NCBI GenBank assembly: GCA_030998225.1
Contig: JAPYXD010000259.1
Coordinates: 6,433,001 to 6,497,000, forward strand
Direction of reading: 5' to 3'
Origin: Diplolepis rosae
Taxonomy: Eukaryota; Arthropoda; Insecta; Hymenoptera; Diplolepididae
DNA length: 64,000 bases
A program made the translations under genes and the position numbers. Positions 22,144-31,420 of the stretch are shown here, piece by piece (the stretch's first letter is position 1; each line of letters begins with the position of its first letter). A model generated the notes under the pieces. The model was not told where the DNA came from. It saw only the letters and a list, made by a program, of their open reading frames with translations, and did no database searches.

Positions 22144-23073
22144 CACAGTGTGTCCCAAAAGTAACCGATTTTTTTGGATATAGAATAAGATACACATTAT
22201 ATTATCTTTTGAAGTTATTATTTATTCAAAATAGGTTCCATTAGACTCAATACAACGTTTGGAACGATCAACCAATTTATCCATAGACTTTTTAAACTCG
22301 GTTTTTGGGATGTTCTTTAGCACTTGTGTCATAGCTGATTGAATGGTTGGAACGTCATCGTAAAAAGCTCCTTCCATTGCAGTTTTTAGTTTTGGGAACA
22401 GAAAATAGTCACACGGTGATAGATCAGACGAATACGGAGGGTAGTCCATGACACAAATCTGTTTTTTCATCAAAAATTCGTTGACTTTTTTGGTCTTGTG
22501 AGGTGGTGCATTTAACTGATGTGGAACAAAACGTGCAAAGACCTTTCTTTTACCCAAATCTTCAGTTAATATTGTGTAGATTGTACAGTAAGATAAATTT
22601 AATTCTTCTGCCAGCATTCTCACAGTGAAATTTGCATCGATAGCGTTTATTTCACGTACTTTTTCCACTAACACAGCACGATTTGATGCTTCTGGTTGTC
22701 CAGGTCTTGGATCATCATTTAAATCGTCACGGCCATTTTTAAATCGTGTAAACCACGTATAAACTTGAGTACGATCCATACAATCATCATTATAAACTTT
22801 TTTCATCAATTCGTATGTTTTAGCGAATTTTTTTTCAAGTTTAACACAAAATTTTATATTTGCCCTTTGTTCCATTTTTGTTTTGTAACATTAGCACACT
22901 TTTTCTTTTATTGAAATGGCTGTAACTTTCACATCTGTCATCCGATTTACGTGAATTTAGGTGCATTTGAAAGAGGATGAATGTATCTTTTTAATGCTGC
23001 AAATTTTCAATAGATGGCGCTGCATGTTGTATGATTTAAATATAAAGTTCGGTTATTTTTGGGACACACTGTG
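22144..23073 (-). mobile_element. mariner-type element with intact TIRs, nested in the LINE
   Basis: CACAGTGTGTCCCAAAAGTA begins the left end. The right end is its inverse with one mismatch over 25 bp (TTTTTGGGACACACTGTG). TA stands on each side (22142-22143 and 23074-23075), as expected for Tc1/mariner. The element is 930 bp and contains a single uninterrupted but internally deleted transposase frame. Insertion after the LINE is directly shown by the split LINE coding sequence. Confidence 0.9.
22222..22875 (-). CDS. Internally deleted mariner-type transposase, 217 aa, open frame
   Basis: Starts at ATG 22875. Residues 1-60 are the first DNA-binding helix-turn-helix (IKFCVKLEKKFAKTYELMKK ... 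VYTWFTRFKNGR). Residues ~60-120 carry the second one (GRPxx linker as PRPGQPEASN, then VRMLAEELNLSYCTIYTIL). At VPHQL the protein jumps to NAPPHKTKKVNEFL, removing some 120-130 residues that in full transposases hold the first (DET) and second (HDN) catalytic residues. The C-terminal part keeps PYSSDLSPCDYFLFPKLK with the third aspartate. The frame stayed open across the deletion. It could bind its own TIRs but cannot catalyse transposition. Expression is unknown. Confidence 0.8.
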   Translation of the reverse strand: MEQRANIKFCVKLEKKFAKTYELMKKVYNDDCMDRTQVYTWFTRFKNGRDDLNDDPRPGQPEASNRAVLVEKVREINAIDANFTVRMLAEELNLSYCTIYTILTEDLGKRKVFARFVPHQLNAPPHKTKKVNEFLMKKQICVMDYPPYSSDLSPCDYFLFPKLKTAMEGAFYDDVPTIQSAMTQVLKNIPKTEFKKSMDKLVDRSKRCIESNGTYFE

Positions 23074-23075
23074 TA

Positions 23076-23712
23076 TACTTGTAACCAGCAATTGTGATAT
23101 TTTGGCAAAGGCTATTTTAGGTTGCCCTTTTCTAGAACGAATATCTGCATTACAACGACCATCCCTTGTTATTTTACTCCCTAAGTAACAAAATTCGCTA
23201 ATCTCCCCTATATTTTCATTGCCTATTTGACCGTTCAATCGCTTCTTTCCTGATTTTGTTCTATACGTGATCACTTTGGTTTTCCCTACGTTTATGTTCA
23301 TATTATAACTGTTAGAAACTGTCTCCATTACATTCAACGCCTCCTCTTGTTCTCTTTCGGTCGAAGAGTCGAAAGCTTTTTCCAAGCAGACAAACGCAAT
23401 AAAAGTTGGTTTCCCTACTCGTAGTCTGCTGCTCTAAATCAATTGTAATGAGAGTAATGCTTCTTTAGTTCCCCTTTCTTTCCTAAAACCAAACTGATCT
23501 TTCTCGAATGAGATTTCTATTGTCTGTTCTAATCTTCTATAAATTATTGTAGTTGGAATTTTAGACGCATATGTCGTCAGGCTAATAGTACGGTAGTTCT
23601 CGCAATTGTCTGATCCTACTATTTTCGGTATAGTTACAGTTATGTTAACCTTGTAGTCGTTTGGTATGTCACCCGTTTCGTACATATCGCAAATTAATTT
23701 AAATGAAAAACG
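23076..23712 (-). pseudogene. LINE reverse transcriptase, N-terminal/central part, broken
   Basis: At 23434-23712 it reads LICDMYETGDIPNDY, then VTIPKIVGSDNCENYRTISL, IYRRLEQTIE and FEKDQFGFRKERGTKEALL. These are the fingers/palm blocks preceding the catalytic aspartates (P-K-x-x-x...C-x-x-x-R-x-I-S-L and Q-x-G-F-R). At 23053-23385 it resumes with MNINVGKTKVI and FCYLGSKITRDGRCNADIRSR. The palm segment that should hold the catalytic [F/Y]xDD lies in the broken junction near 23390-23430 and is not recognisable. Frameshifted and inactive. Confidence 0.8.
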
Positions 23713-24335
23713 TGTAACTTTTTGGTGCGGTTTTTGGGCAGGAGGGACCATTGGGCCTTATTTTTTGGAAAATTAAACTCGAGCGGCTTTTTGGTAAATG
23801 GAATGCGCTATCGAACCATGATTAATGAAGTTTTATGGCTAGAATTGGAAGATATGGATGTGGACGATGTTTATTTGCAACAAGGTGTCGCTACGAGCCA
23901 CACAAGTGGCAAAACCATCGGTCTTTTGCGTGAAAAGTTTCCAGGCCGAGTGATTTATCGAAACGGCGATTACAAATTTTCGCCGAGATCATGCGATTTA
24001 ACACCTCTAGACTATTTTCTTTGGGGTTACGTGAAAGATAAGGTTTATGCTGATGCTTCTCAGTCAATTTAAGAACTCAAAGAGAAGATTCATGCCCTTA
24101 TCGACGAAATAGAGCCCCAAATGTGCGAAAATGTAATGGAAAATTTCATGAAAAGAGCGTGATCCTGCAAACGTAGCCGTGGAGGTCATATCGATGATAT
24201 TGTTTTTCATTATTAATGTCAAACTTTCCGCTATTGAATGAAGTAAAAATCAAATGATTTTTCGCAAAAAACACGCGTTTTTCTTATAAATCAAAATGAA
24301 ACCTATAATTGAAAGACCCTTTATTCGCCAAGACC
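23705..24335 (+). pseudogene. Tc1/mariner-IS630 type transposase fragment
   Basis: The plus-strand frame begins without a start codon at VTFWCGFWAGGTIGPYF, shifts, and continues GFLVNGMRYRTMINEVLW, MDVDDVYLQQGVATSHTS, LLREKFPGRVI, RNGDYKFSPRSCDLTPLDYF and WGYVKDKVYAD. A TAA at 24069-24071 interrupts it before ELKEKIHALIDEIEPQMCEN and KRSRGGH. The usual QQDGATCHTA catalytic block reads QQGVATSHTS, so its aspartate is missing. The third-aspartate block (SCDLTPLDYFLWG) is kept. The 5' half is absent; the end near AAAGACCCTTTAT is probably the element's 3' terminus. Confidence 0.8.
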
Positions 24336-24371
24336 TAAAATTTTACAGATACTAAAATATTCTCATCGTTA

Positions 24372-24651
24372 TTGGATGTACAAATAAGTTTCCGCCGTTT
24401 TTTATCAAAAATTGGGCATTTATTGTGAAAGAACGGAACACTTTCGGCCTTCCGCTACGTTCTTTGTCTTCGATGTCAAATTCACCATTCTTAAACTTTT
24501 GAAACCACTCACGACAACTTCGCTCACTTAAGGCAGCCTCACCATATGCTTCTATAAGCAATCGATGCGCCTCAGCTGTTGATTTCTTCAAATTGAAGAA
24601 GTAAATCAAAAGTTTCCGCAAATGACGCTTATTCGGCTCAAAACTCGACAT
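24372..24651 (-). pseudogene. mariner transposase N-terminal domain, deletion derivative
   Basis: Reads MSSFEPNKRHLRKLLIYFF, LKKSTAEAHRLLIEAYGEAA, LSERSCREWFQKFKNGEFD and IEDKERSGRPK. This is the helix-turn-helix region and GRP linker of mauritiana-subfamily mariners. Directly after GRPK the frame jumps into sequence next to the 3' TIR, so the whole catalytic domain is deleted. Confidence 0.85.
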
Positions 24652-24700
24652 TTTCGCACACAAAAGAATATATTATTGGCAATTCAAACTTGCAATGCGA
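24372..24700 (-). mobile_element. mauritiana-type mariner remnant
   Basis: The left boundary shows a mariner TIR, TTGGATGTACAAATAAGTTT, after a TA (24370-24371). The coding remnant starts at ATG 24651. No matching TIR was found on the right, so that end is truncated and the stated limit is approximate. Confidence 0.7.
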
Positions 24701-25157
24701 GACCTGGTGGTCGACAAGCGAACTCATCAATATGGCTACCGTTGGGCTTCGCGCAGCATTGTGTATACTATTCTAAAGCCAGATACTCACAGTGTAACGC
24801 AGTAATTAATTAATTGTTTGACAAATAAATATATAGTTAACATAAAAAGTAAGTGACAAGTGCATAAATAAATATAAGCGTGAAAATGGAATTCTCACCG
24901 AAGCACAGGAAAAGAAAAGATTTTACTCGTAAAGGCAGTGCTTGTATGTACTCGCATATCGTATTTAACGACAACAAAAGCATTTTTAGCAGTTACAGAT
25001 AAACGTAATTTGAAAAGTCCTATTCAGATCAACAGTAAATACGTGAACGCCGAAGCCCTGCGGCAGCCATGATTGTTTTCATGCAGCAGCGCCCCTAAGC
25101 CCGCGGTGGACGTTTGTTTTGCCAATACTGATAAAAATTCACCAATATTTTAAGCTT
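24701..25157. other. Gene-free stretch, GC-richer near 25.03-25.12 kb
   Basis: No element end or protein family recognised. It separates the transposon nest from the palindrome and contains the presumptive intron side of the acceptor described next. Confidence 0.35.
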
Positions 25158-25385
25158 ATGTTGTTGACAGGTGTCCAACCTTACGACAGTGACGTTTACA
25201 TCTGCCAATTACAACCAAAACTTACTGGTGACGTCAACTTTTGTCAAACGGAGGAAACTTATTTGTACACCTGCTATTATTCCATATTTGAACAAAACGA
25301 AAATGTAGTATACCACCTGCGAATATTCGAGGAAAAGAAAGTGCACAGAGTTATTCGCATTGAGATGAAAAAATCATATCTATAG
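25158..25385 (+). CDS. Unrecognised 75-codon frame, possible exon
   Basis: From ATG 25158 it reads MLLTGVQPYDSDVYICQLQP, then a Cys/Tyr-rich part (EETYLYTCYYSIFEQ) and a basic end before TAG 25383-25385. TTGTTGACAG at 25161-25170 could be a splice acceptor, giving an exon that starts at 25171. The D-S-D-V-Y-I-C-Q pattern resembles the F-strand of immunoglobulin V-type domains (D-x-G-x-Y-x-C-Q), but the glycine is missing and no other Ig strand was found. Could be a real exon, transposon cargo or chance. Confidence 0.2.
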   Translation: MLLTGVQPYDSDVYICQLQPKLTGDVNFCQTEETYLYTCYYSIFEQNENVVYHLRIFEEKKVHRVIRIEMKKSYL

Positions 25386-25489
25386 GTCAATAATATATAT
25401 GATATTACTTAAGGGAAAATAATTAATTAATAATAAACAGGACTTATATCGACCCTTAGTATTAAAATTTGAATATTTTTGTTGTACTT

Positions 25490-25580
25490 AGTTGGCTTTA
25501 GGGTCCAGAAAAAATGTAAACTCAAGGTTTCATATTTTCAAACGTTTCGACTCAGGTTGGAGTCCTCATCAGTGAGAATT
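25490..25580 (-). ncRNA. Hammerhead-ribozyme-like motif, left arm
   Basis: Minus-strand reading: CTCA, CTGATGA, G, GACTC, loop CAACCT, GAGTC, GAAAC, GTTT...AAAC, then CT and TGAG. It is the mirror copy of the motif at 28760-28820, with the same base differences from a canonical hammerhead (one unpaired G before stem II, imperfect base of stem III). Confidence 0.4.
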
Positions 25581-25599
25581 TATTTCTATAAAAAATACA

Positions 25600-26806
25600 A
25601 AGGAGGAAAACTTAATAATTGCCCGTGTGACGGATAAACATTGTGGTAAAAATATGTGAAACAATAGAATTGTACTAAAAAACTAAATTTGCGATAAAGT
25701 AAGACTGTACAATAAGTGTGCAAAAATTTTTTCTGTAAAATTACTGAAAAGAACATAAAGAATAGTATGTGTGAAAGACAAAACATTGTGGTAAAACCGA
25801 TATAAATAAATTGTACATGTGGAACTGTAAAATCTGTCTAAACTAAATGTAAAAAGAACTGTACCCAATAAATTTGTTCCCCCTACAAATACAAAACTTG
25901 AACAATTTTGAACGTGTGACCGATGAACATTCTGTTGAAAAAAAATTATGTAAAAGAATTGCAAATCTGAGACTATAAGAATGGTATAAATAAATAAATT
26001 TTCTAAAGGGGTAAAACTATAAAGCCTTAATTTGTAAGATTGCTAAAGATAGAAACTTAAAAGTAGCACGTGTGACGGGTAACATTGTGGTAAATCAATA
26101 TAAACAAATTGCACAATCGAAACTAACTACGTGTGAAAGATAAAACATTGTGGTAAAACCGATCTAAATAAATTGTACATGTGGAACTGTAAAATCTGTA
26201 TAAAACTAAATGTAAAAGAACTGTACACACAAAAAATTTTTTCCCATACAAATACAAGACTTGAACAATTTTGAACGTGTGACCGATGAACATTCTGTTG
26301 AAAAAAAAATTATGTGAAAGAATTGCAAAACTGAGACTATAAAAATGGTATAAATAAATAAATTTTCTAAAAGGGGGGTAAAACTATAAAACCTTGATTT
26401 GTAAAATTGCTAAAGATAGAAACTTAAAAGTAGCACGTGTGACGGGTGACATTGTGGTAAATCGATATAAACAAATTGGTCCAACACCAAATTTCCACAA
26501 CCAAATTTTTCATACAAAAACGTGCCACAAAATTGTTTTATATGCAAATAACAAAGTGAAACGAAAAACTTTTTTTATGTGTGTGAGCAATGAACATTGT
26601 GGAAAATTGATATGAAGGAACAACACTTATGAAACTAAAAACTGGTATAAATGACCAAAATTTACAGAAAAAATAAAAATGTACCATAAAAAATATTTAC
26701 TATAAGAATATAAAGAGAAAAAACTTGAAAAGACTTAACCCATTGTACGTGTGACAGATTAACTATACAGAAAAAGGTTTAAGGACTGCGAGCTCACACC
26801 AAACAT
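25600..26806. repeat. ~155-bp satellite-like sub-repeats, left arm
   Basis: The block CGTGTGAC-GAT-AACATT with variants recurs near 25622, 25768, 25912, 26068, 26130, 26274, 26434, 26577 and 26749. Between the blocks are poly-A/T segments such as ACAGAAAAAATTTTTTCTG and TATAAATAAATTGTACATGT. Spacing is mostly 140-165 bp, with one short interval of about 62 bp. The same array is mirrored at about 27534-28740 and is found separately at 39940-41140 and 59700-60235. Open frames inside are repeat-derived. Confidence 0.8.
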
Positions 26807-27533
26807 CTCCGTTTTCAATTCTTTGCGAAAAATTTATTCGCAATTTTGCAAACGCTCGGTATTGTTATGGAATTTTATCATTTTACAAAGTCAACAGTTT
26901 CCAAAAAACTTTTTTACATTATGTTAACTTTGAGATACCCAAACGGATCTGAAAACTGTCGAACTGCAACCAAACTTCATCAAATTGTCATTAATTTACA
27001 ATGACTTTTGAAACATTTGTATCTACATGTAACTCAATTCAATTTTAATCTTAGTCTTGTGACACAGTGTCTGTTATAAGAAACCCCAGCCACATGTTTC
27101 GTGAGTTTTGTCGTAGAAATTTCTAACAGTCATATACAGACTGTTATGACTTGTTTCAAATTTCATAGCCCTCCTTTGTCACGGCATTTCTGGTCATCTT
27201 GCGGACATCTTTACACATTTTTTTTCTCTACTTTTGTTCTCCTTTTCATTTAACCGAGACTTTCCAAAGCAAAAAAATCTAACCTTCCACTCCACTTTGC
27301 AAAGCTTTTTACCAGATCTGTTTCCAAATGTAACTCAGTTTTAAAGCAAAATCCGTAGGGAAAAGAGTTCCTTTAAAAAATTATGTGCTCATCTTGTTTG
27401 CGATGGAAGTCAAGAAAGAGACAAAAAGGGAATATTGTGTTTGTCGTCACTTGGATTAAAAAAATTTTTTTCATCATCGTCTTCTACATCTATTGAACGT
27501 AATAACAGGTCAGTTTTTTTTCATTTTTGGCAA
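26807..27533. other. Unique spacer of the palindrome
   Basis: A 727-bp non-repeated, moderately AT-rich sequence between the arms with no recognisable frame, RNA or transposon end. Its right half is pyrimidine-rich with several TTTTTTTTC runs. Confidence 0.6.
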
Positions 27534-28759
27534 TGTTTGGTGTGAGCTCGCAGTCCTTAAACCTTTTTCTGTATAGTTTATCTGTCACACGTACAATGGG
27601 TTAAGTCTTTTCAAGTTTTTTCTCTTTATATTCTTATAGTAAATATTTTTTATGGTACATTTTTATTTTTTCTGTAAATTTTGGTCATTTATACCAGTTT
27701 TTAGTTTCATAAGTGTTGTTCCTTCATATCAATTTTCCACAATGTTCATTGCTCACACACATAAAAAAAGTTTTTCGTTTCACTTTGTTATTTGCATATA
27801 AAACAATTTTGTGGCACGTTTTTGTATGAAAAATTTGGTTGTGGAAATTTGGTGTTGGACCAATTTGTTTATATCGATTTACCACAATGTCACCCGTCAC
27901 ACGTGCTACTTTTAAGTTTCTATCTTTAGCAATTTTACAAATCAAGGTTTTATAGTTTTACCCCCTTTTAGAAAATTTATTTATTTATACCATTTTTATA
28001 GTCTCAGTTTTGCAATTCTTTCACATAATTTTTTTTTCAACAGAATGTTCATCGGTCACACGTTCAAAATTGTTCAAGTCTTGTATTTGTATGGGAAAAA
28101 ATTTTTTGTGTGTACAGTTCTTTTACATTTAGTTTTATACAGATTTTACAGTTCCACATGTACAATTTATTTAGATCGGTTTTACCACAATGTTTTATCT
28201 TTCACACGTAGTTAGTTTCGATTGTGCAATTTGTTTATATTGATTTACCACAATGTTACCCGTCACACGTGCTACTTTTAAGTTTCTATCTTTAGCAATC
28301 TTACAAATTAAGGCTTTATAGTTTTACCCCTTTAGAAAATTTATTTATTTATACCATTCTTATAGTCTCAGATTTGCAATTCTTTTACATAATTTTTTTT
28401 CAACAGAATGTTCATCGGTCACACGTTCAAAATTGTTCAAGTTTTGTATTTGTAGGGGGAACAAATTTATTGGGTACAGTTCTTTTTACATTTAGTTTAG
28501 ACAGATTTTACAGTTCCACATGTACAATTTATTTATATCGGTTTTACCACAATGTTTTGTCTTTCACACATACTATTCTTTATGTTCTTTTCAGTAATTT
28601 TACAGAAAAAAATTTTGCACACTTATTGTACAGTCTTACTTTATCGCAAATTTAGTTTTTTAGTACAATTCTATTGTTTCACATATTTTTACCACAATGT
28701 TTATCCGTCACACGGGCAATTATTAAGTTTTCCTCCTTTGTATTTTTTATAGAAATAAA

Positions 28760-28820
28760 TTCTCACTGATGAGGACTCCAACCTGAGTCGAAACGTTTGA
28801 AAATATGAAACCTTGAGTTT
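28760..28820 (+). ncRNA. Hammerhead-ribozyme-like motif, right arm
   Basis: TTCTCA (28760-28765), CTGATGA (28766-28772), G 28773, stem GACTC/GAGTC around loop CAACCT, GAAAC (28790-28794), GTTT (28795-28798) pairing with AAAC (28808-28811), then CT and TGAG (28814-28817), which can pair with CTCA as stem I. The core and three-stem order fit a hammerhead. An extra G precedes stem II and the base of stem III does not close as A-U, so self-cleavage is doubtful. Intact cores also occur at 25.5, 35.2, 39.9 and 59.6 kb. Confidence 0.4.
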
Positions 28821-28879
28821 ACATTTTTTCTGGACCCTAAAGCCAACTAAGTACAACAAAAATAATTAATTAATAATTA

Positions 28880-29770
28880 CGTAATATAAACAATTAATTG
28901 GTTTATGCACTAAAACAATAGGTTTTTATATAATTTGTTAATGAGAAGAAAATCTAATTTATTTCCATTCTAATAATTTCAATTTTATAGAATGATTGCA
29001 AGGTGGAAACATTCGTATGGGCGGGGAGATTGAGTCTGGAATAAGTCAATATTTATTTTAATCAGAGATGATTAAGTAAAACGGCAATTGGTTACAATGA
29101 AATTAAACAACGGTTCACGTGAATATCTAATTGTATTGCGTGAATTCTATATTATATAACACGTTAAAAAGATAATTTATTATAATGTGGGAAATATTCA
29201 AGCTTATGAAACATAATTATTTTTAAACTTACGTGAAATTTCAACTTTTTGTATAACTCTATAAAAAAATGTATTATTCTAATTTTAAAAACAAAAGAAA
29301 ATGTAAAAAGGTGATGAACAAATACTTAAAATAATCTATGAAGTATCTAATATTATATTTGAGGGCAAATCTATATAATATTCAACTTTTGATTCCAAAA
29401 ATGAAAAAGAATAAACTAAGGAGCACATCAATAGAAATTTTTTCACGTTTTAGGGAGGGGGCATTATTGATTATTTTTATTGCTCTGACTTATCTGGAAT
29501 TCCAATTTCTATTAAGAGAAACATTGTTGCCAAAGGTTGATTTTTGTCAAAATTAAACTTTTGAAAGAGATTTACCTCTAGATTTTTCACTCAATCCATT
29601 ATTAATCATCAAAGTTGATCAGTCTAGAACATAATTAGCACCAAAATCCCATATTTAATTTTAATTAGTAGCATTTAAATAAATTACATTACTAAAAAAT
29701 GTGAAAGACATTAAGATAGATCCTTCATTAAAAAAGAGGTCGCAGGAACAAAAAAATTCATTTAAACTTT
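28880..29770. other. Gene-free AT-rich stretch
   Basis: No gene, transposon end or repeat recognised. Confidence 0.5.
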
Positions 29771-29774
29771 CAGG

Positions 29775-30066
29775 ATTTATAATATTATTTAAAGAATTTG
29801 AAAATCTTTCTGTGGAAAAAATGACGCTTTCGACTGCGCTGGGATTCGAGCCCAGGTCTTTCGATTGCCGGTCGACTGCTCTAACCACTGAGCTACACAG
29901 GCGTCCGACTTGAATTTATTTGCATTATTTGCGATATAAGAGTTTGAAATTGTCTACGAGGACACCTGTCGACAACGTATCCTATCTGATACGCGACTAG
30001 TGATCCTCCGATAATGTAGGCAGTGACAAAAATTTCAAACTCAACTAATTAATTTATAATATTATT
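29775..30066 (-). mobile_element. Chimeric SINE: unknown module plus tRNA-SINE, 15-bp TSD
   Basis: ATTTATAATATTATT flanks the unit at 29775-29789 and 30052-30066. On the minus strand the insertion begins with a ~140-bp module (TTAGTTGAGTTTGAAATTTT ... CTTATATCGCAAATAATGC) and continues into the tRNA-SINE (29788-29909) with its GAAAGCGTC tail at the left end. The module has short inverted ends (AGTTTGAAATT / AATTTCAAACT) and resembles no tRNA, 5S or snRNA that I can recall. It replaces the usual SINE head, which is missing here. Confidence 0.8.
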
Positions 30067-30980
30067 ATTGATGATTTGGAAAAAAAATCAAACGTACAAA
30101 AATTGTTTATTCAAAATATTTTATTCTTGACTAAACTTTTTGCGATATCGTTAAACACTAATTTTTAAAAAAATGATAGGATTTGAATGAATAAATGCTT
30201 ATTTTTTCGAAGAAAAGATCTTCCATGATTTGACAGAATCCAATTTTTGATGAATAATTTTTAAAATAAAATAATACTGAAAATTTAATTTAATTTGAAA
30301 TTGGACGCGGTCAAGTTGTGAACAATCTTCTTTCCGAAAAAATAAACTCTTATTTACTAAAATTTCAACAAGTATTAAAAATTACTATTCAGGAATATCA
30401 ATAAAAGTCCAATCAAGAAAGAAAGTTTTTAAACCCTGTATGTTTAATTTTTCTTTCTTTATAAAAAAAGAATCTTTTTTCTTTCAAACGATATCATTCA
30501 TGAATATTGTAAATTCTGAAAGTAGAATTAAATATTTTTTCTCGGAGACCAGATTTTCAGCGAGGAAATTACTTTAAGGTTAAAAGATTTGGAGATTTGT
30601 CCATTTATAAAACGCCTCACATTTTTGCAATCCATCAGAACACTTTTCTTTGTGAAGAAGGGAATGGAATCTATCTTTTAGAAAATTCTATTCGGTTCCT
30701 TGATCCTAATATACCATGAAAATTGAAACAACGCAACGGTTCGTCAAAGAACAAGAGCTAGTAATTCGAGTCATTTCGGCTTCCTTGGTGACTTGATTGG
30801 GACCACCATGATGAGGAGGAAGTTTAAACCTATATCACATTCATGCTATCATAACCTAAAAGAACCACTTATGACTTCTACTTCTTTCCCTCATCATCTG
30901 AACTTGAAGGGTTCCTTCCTCGCAACAACAACAAAATCTTAAAAAATTTAGAAGTTTAAAATCTTTTCGATCATATTTCT
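30067..30980. other. Gene-free stretch, nothing recognised
   Basis: AT-rich, with a slightly less AT-rich part at 30.6-30.95 kb. No coding frame or repeat family recognised. Confidence 0.45.
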
Positions 30981-30983
30981 CTT

Positions 30984-31211
30984 AATGCCATGGGCTTACT
31001 GTATCACGTGAAATCGGTAATTGCAATTATAATATGTAAGGTTATTTAAAAATTAATAACTCAAATGGATTTTCGGTATCAAAAGGCTTTTTTGACTCTT
31101 TTTTTCGTGGCTTTGAGACAGGAAATCCACTTTATTTATCAACTTTTAAATAACCTGACATACTATAATTAAAATTAGCGAAGTCACGTGGCCCAGTTAA
31201 GTTATGCACCC
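30984..31211. mobile_element. MITE with ~65-bp diverged TIRs
   Basis: The left end ATGCCATGGGCTTACTGTAT, then CACGTGAAATCGGTAATTGC, faces the inverse of GCGAAGTCACGTGGCCCAG and TAATTAAAATTAGC. Inner GTAAGGTTATTTAAAAATT faces AACTTTTAAATAACCTGAC. A second copy lies at 47985-48185; end fragments (GGTCACATG...GGCCTTAA) occur at 14620, 17880, 19571 and 19719. Confidence 0.6.
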
Positions 31212-31238
31212 AAAAAAACCGGTATTACCGGATTACTA

Positions 31239-31420
31239 CAGGGAAAAAAATAGTTTAGTAAATTTTATAGAACTGTTTAAGAGTTGGGGATACAGGCATT
31301 TATGGAACAGGGTTCTGGAAAATTTACAGAAATTTTCAGAATAAAATGCGGAACATTCAGGAAAAATCATTGAAAGTTCTGCGGTTTATTCTGAAAAGTT
31401 CTTTACATTTTTTTAGATTT
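31239..31420 (+). mobile_element. End fragment of the GGAAAAAAATAGTTTAG MITE
   Basis: GGGAAAAAAATAGTTTAGTA, AGAACTGTTTAAGAGTTGGG and GATACAGGCATTTATGGAAC match the terminal repeat of the element at 36051-36720, in the same orientation as that element's left end. The right terminus is absent. Confidence 0.65.

Larger units (their letters stand above)
21676..23710 (-). mobile_element. Non-LTR retrotransposon (LINE), 5'-truncated, split by a mariner
   Basis: Minus-strand element with reverse transcriptase remnants and a 3' untranslated region ending near 21676 in a GTTGTTGTT-type simple repeat (plus-strand reading). The same 3' end occurs alone at 10293-10358. The coding part is cut at 22144-23073 by a complete mariner-type element; rejoining the flanks across the TA restores continuity of the LINE sequence. 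The 5' side is lost at about 23710, where the next transposon fragment begins. The clade is not certain. Confidence 0.8.
25416..28877. mobile_element. Giant palindromic element with 19-bp flanking duplication
   Basis: Left arm 25474-26806 and right arm about 27534-28864 are inverted copies of ~1.33 kb around a unique 727-bp spacer. Reading both arms I saw one substitution (A/T tract near 25731) and one indel (G-run near 26374), so they are almost identical. AAAATAATTAATTAATAAT occurs at 25416-25434 and at 28859-28877 and looks like a target-site duplication. The left side carries 40 bp more (AACAGGACTTATATC...), also found at 39359, so the ends are asymmetric. Each arm holds a hammerhead-like terminal segment and about nine satellite-type sub-repeats. 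No transposase or reverse transcriptase is seen. Confidence 0.85.

Noticed and set aside
25600..26806. CRISPR array
   Set aside because: Repeats are ~155 bp, degenerate and eukaryotic satellite-like; spacers are not unique.
25586..28752. Small proteins encoded in mirrored frames of the palindrome
   Set aside because: The frames lie in satellite units, are low complexity and are not shared with the diverged copies at 39.9 and 59.7 kb.
25416..28877. Assembly inversion artefact explaining the palindrome
   Set aside because: The unique 727-bp spacer, slight arm differences, flanking 19-bp repeat and diverged single-arm relatives elsewhere argue for a real element, although only reads can prove it.
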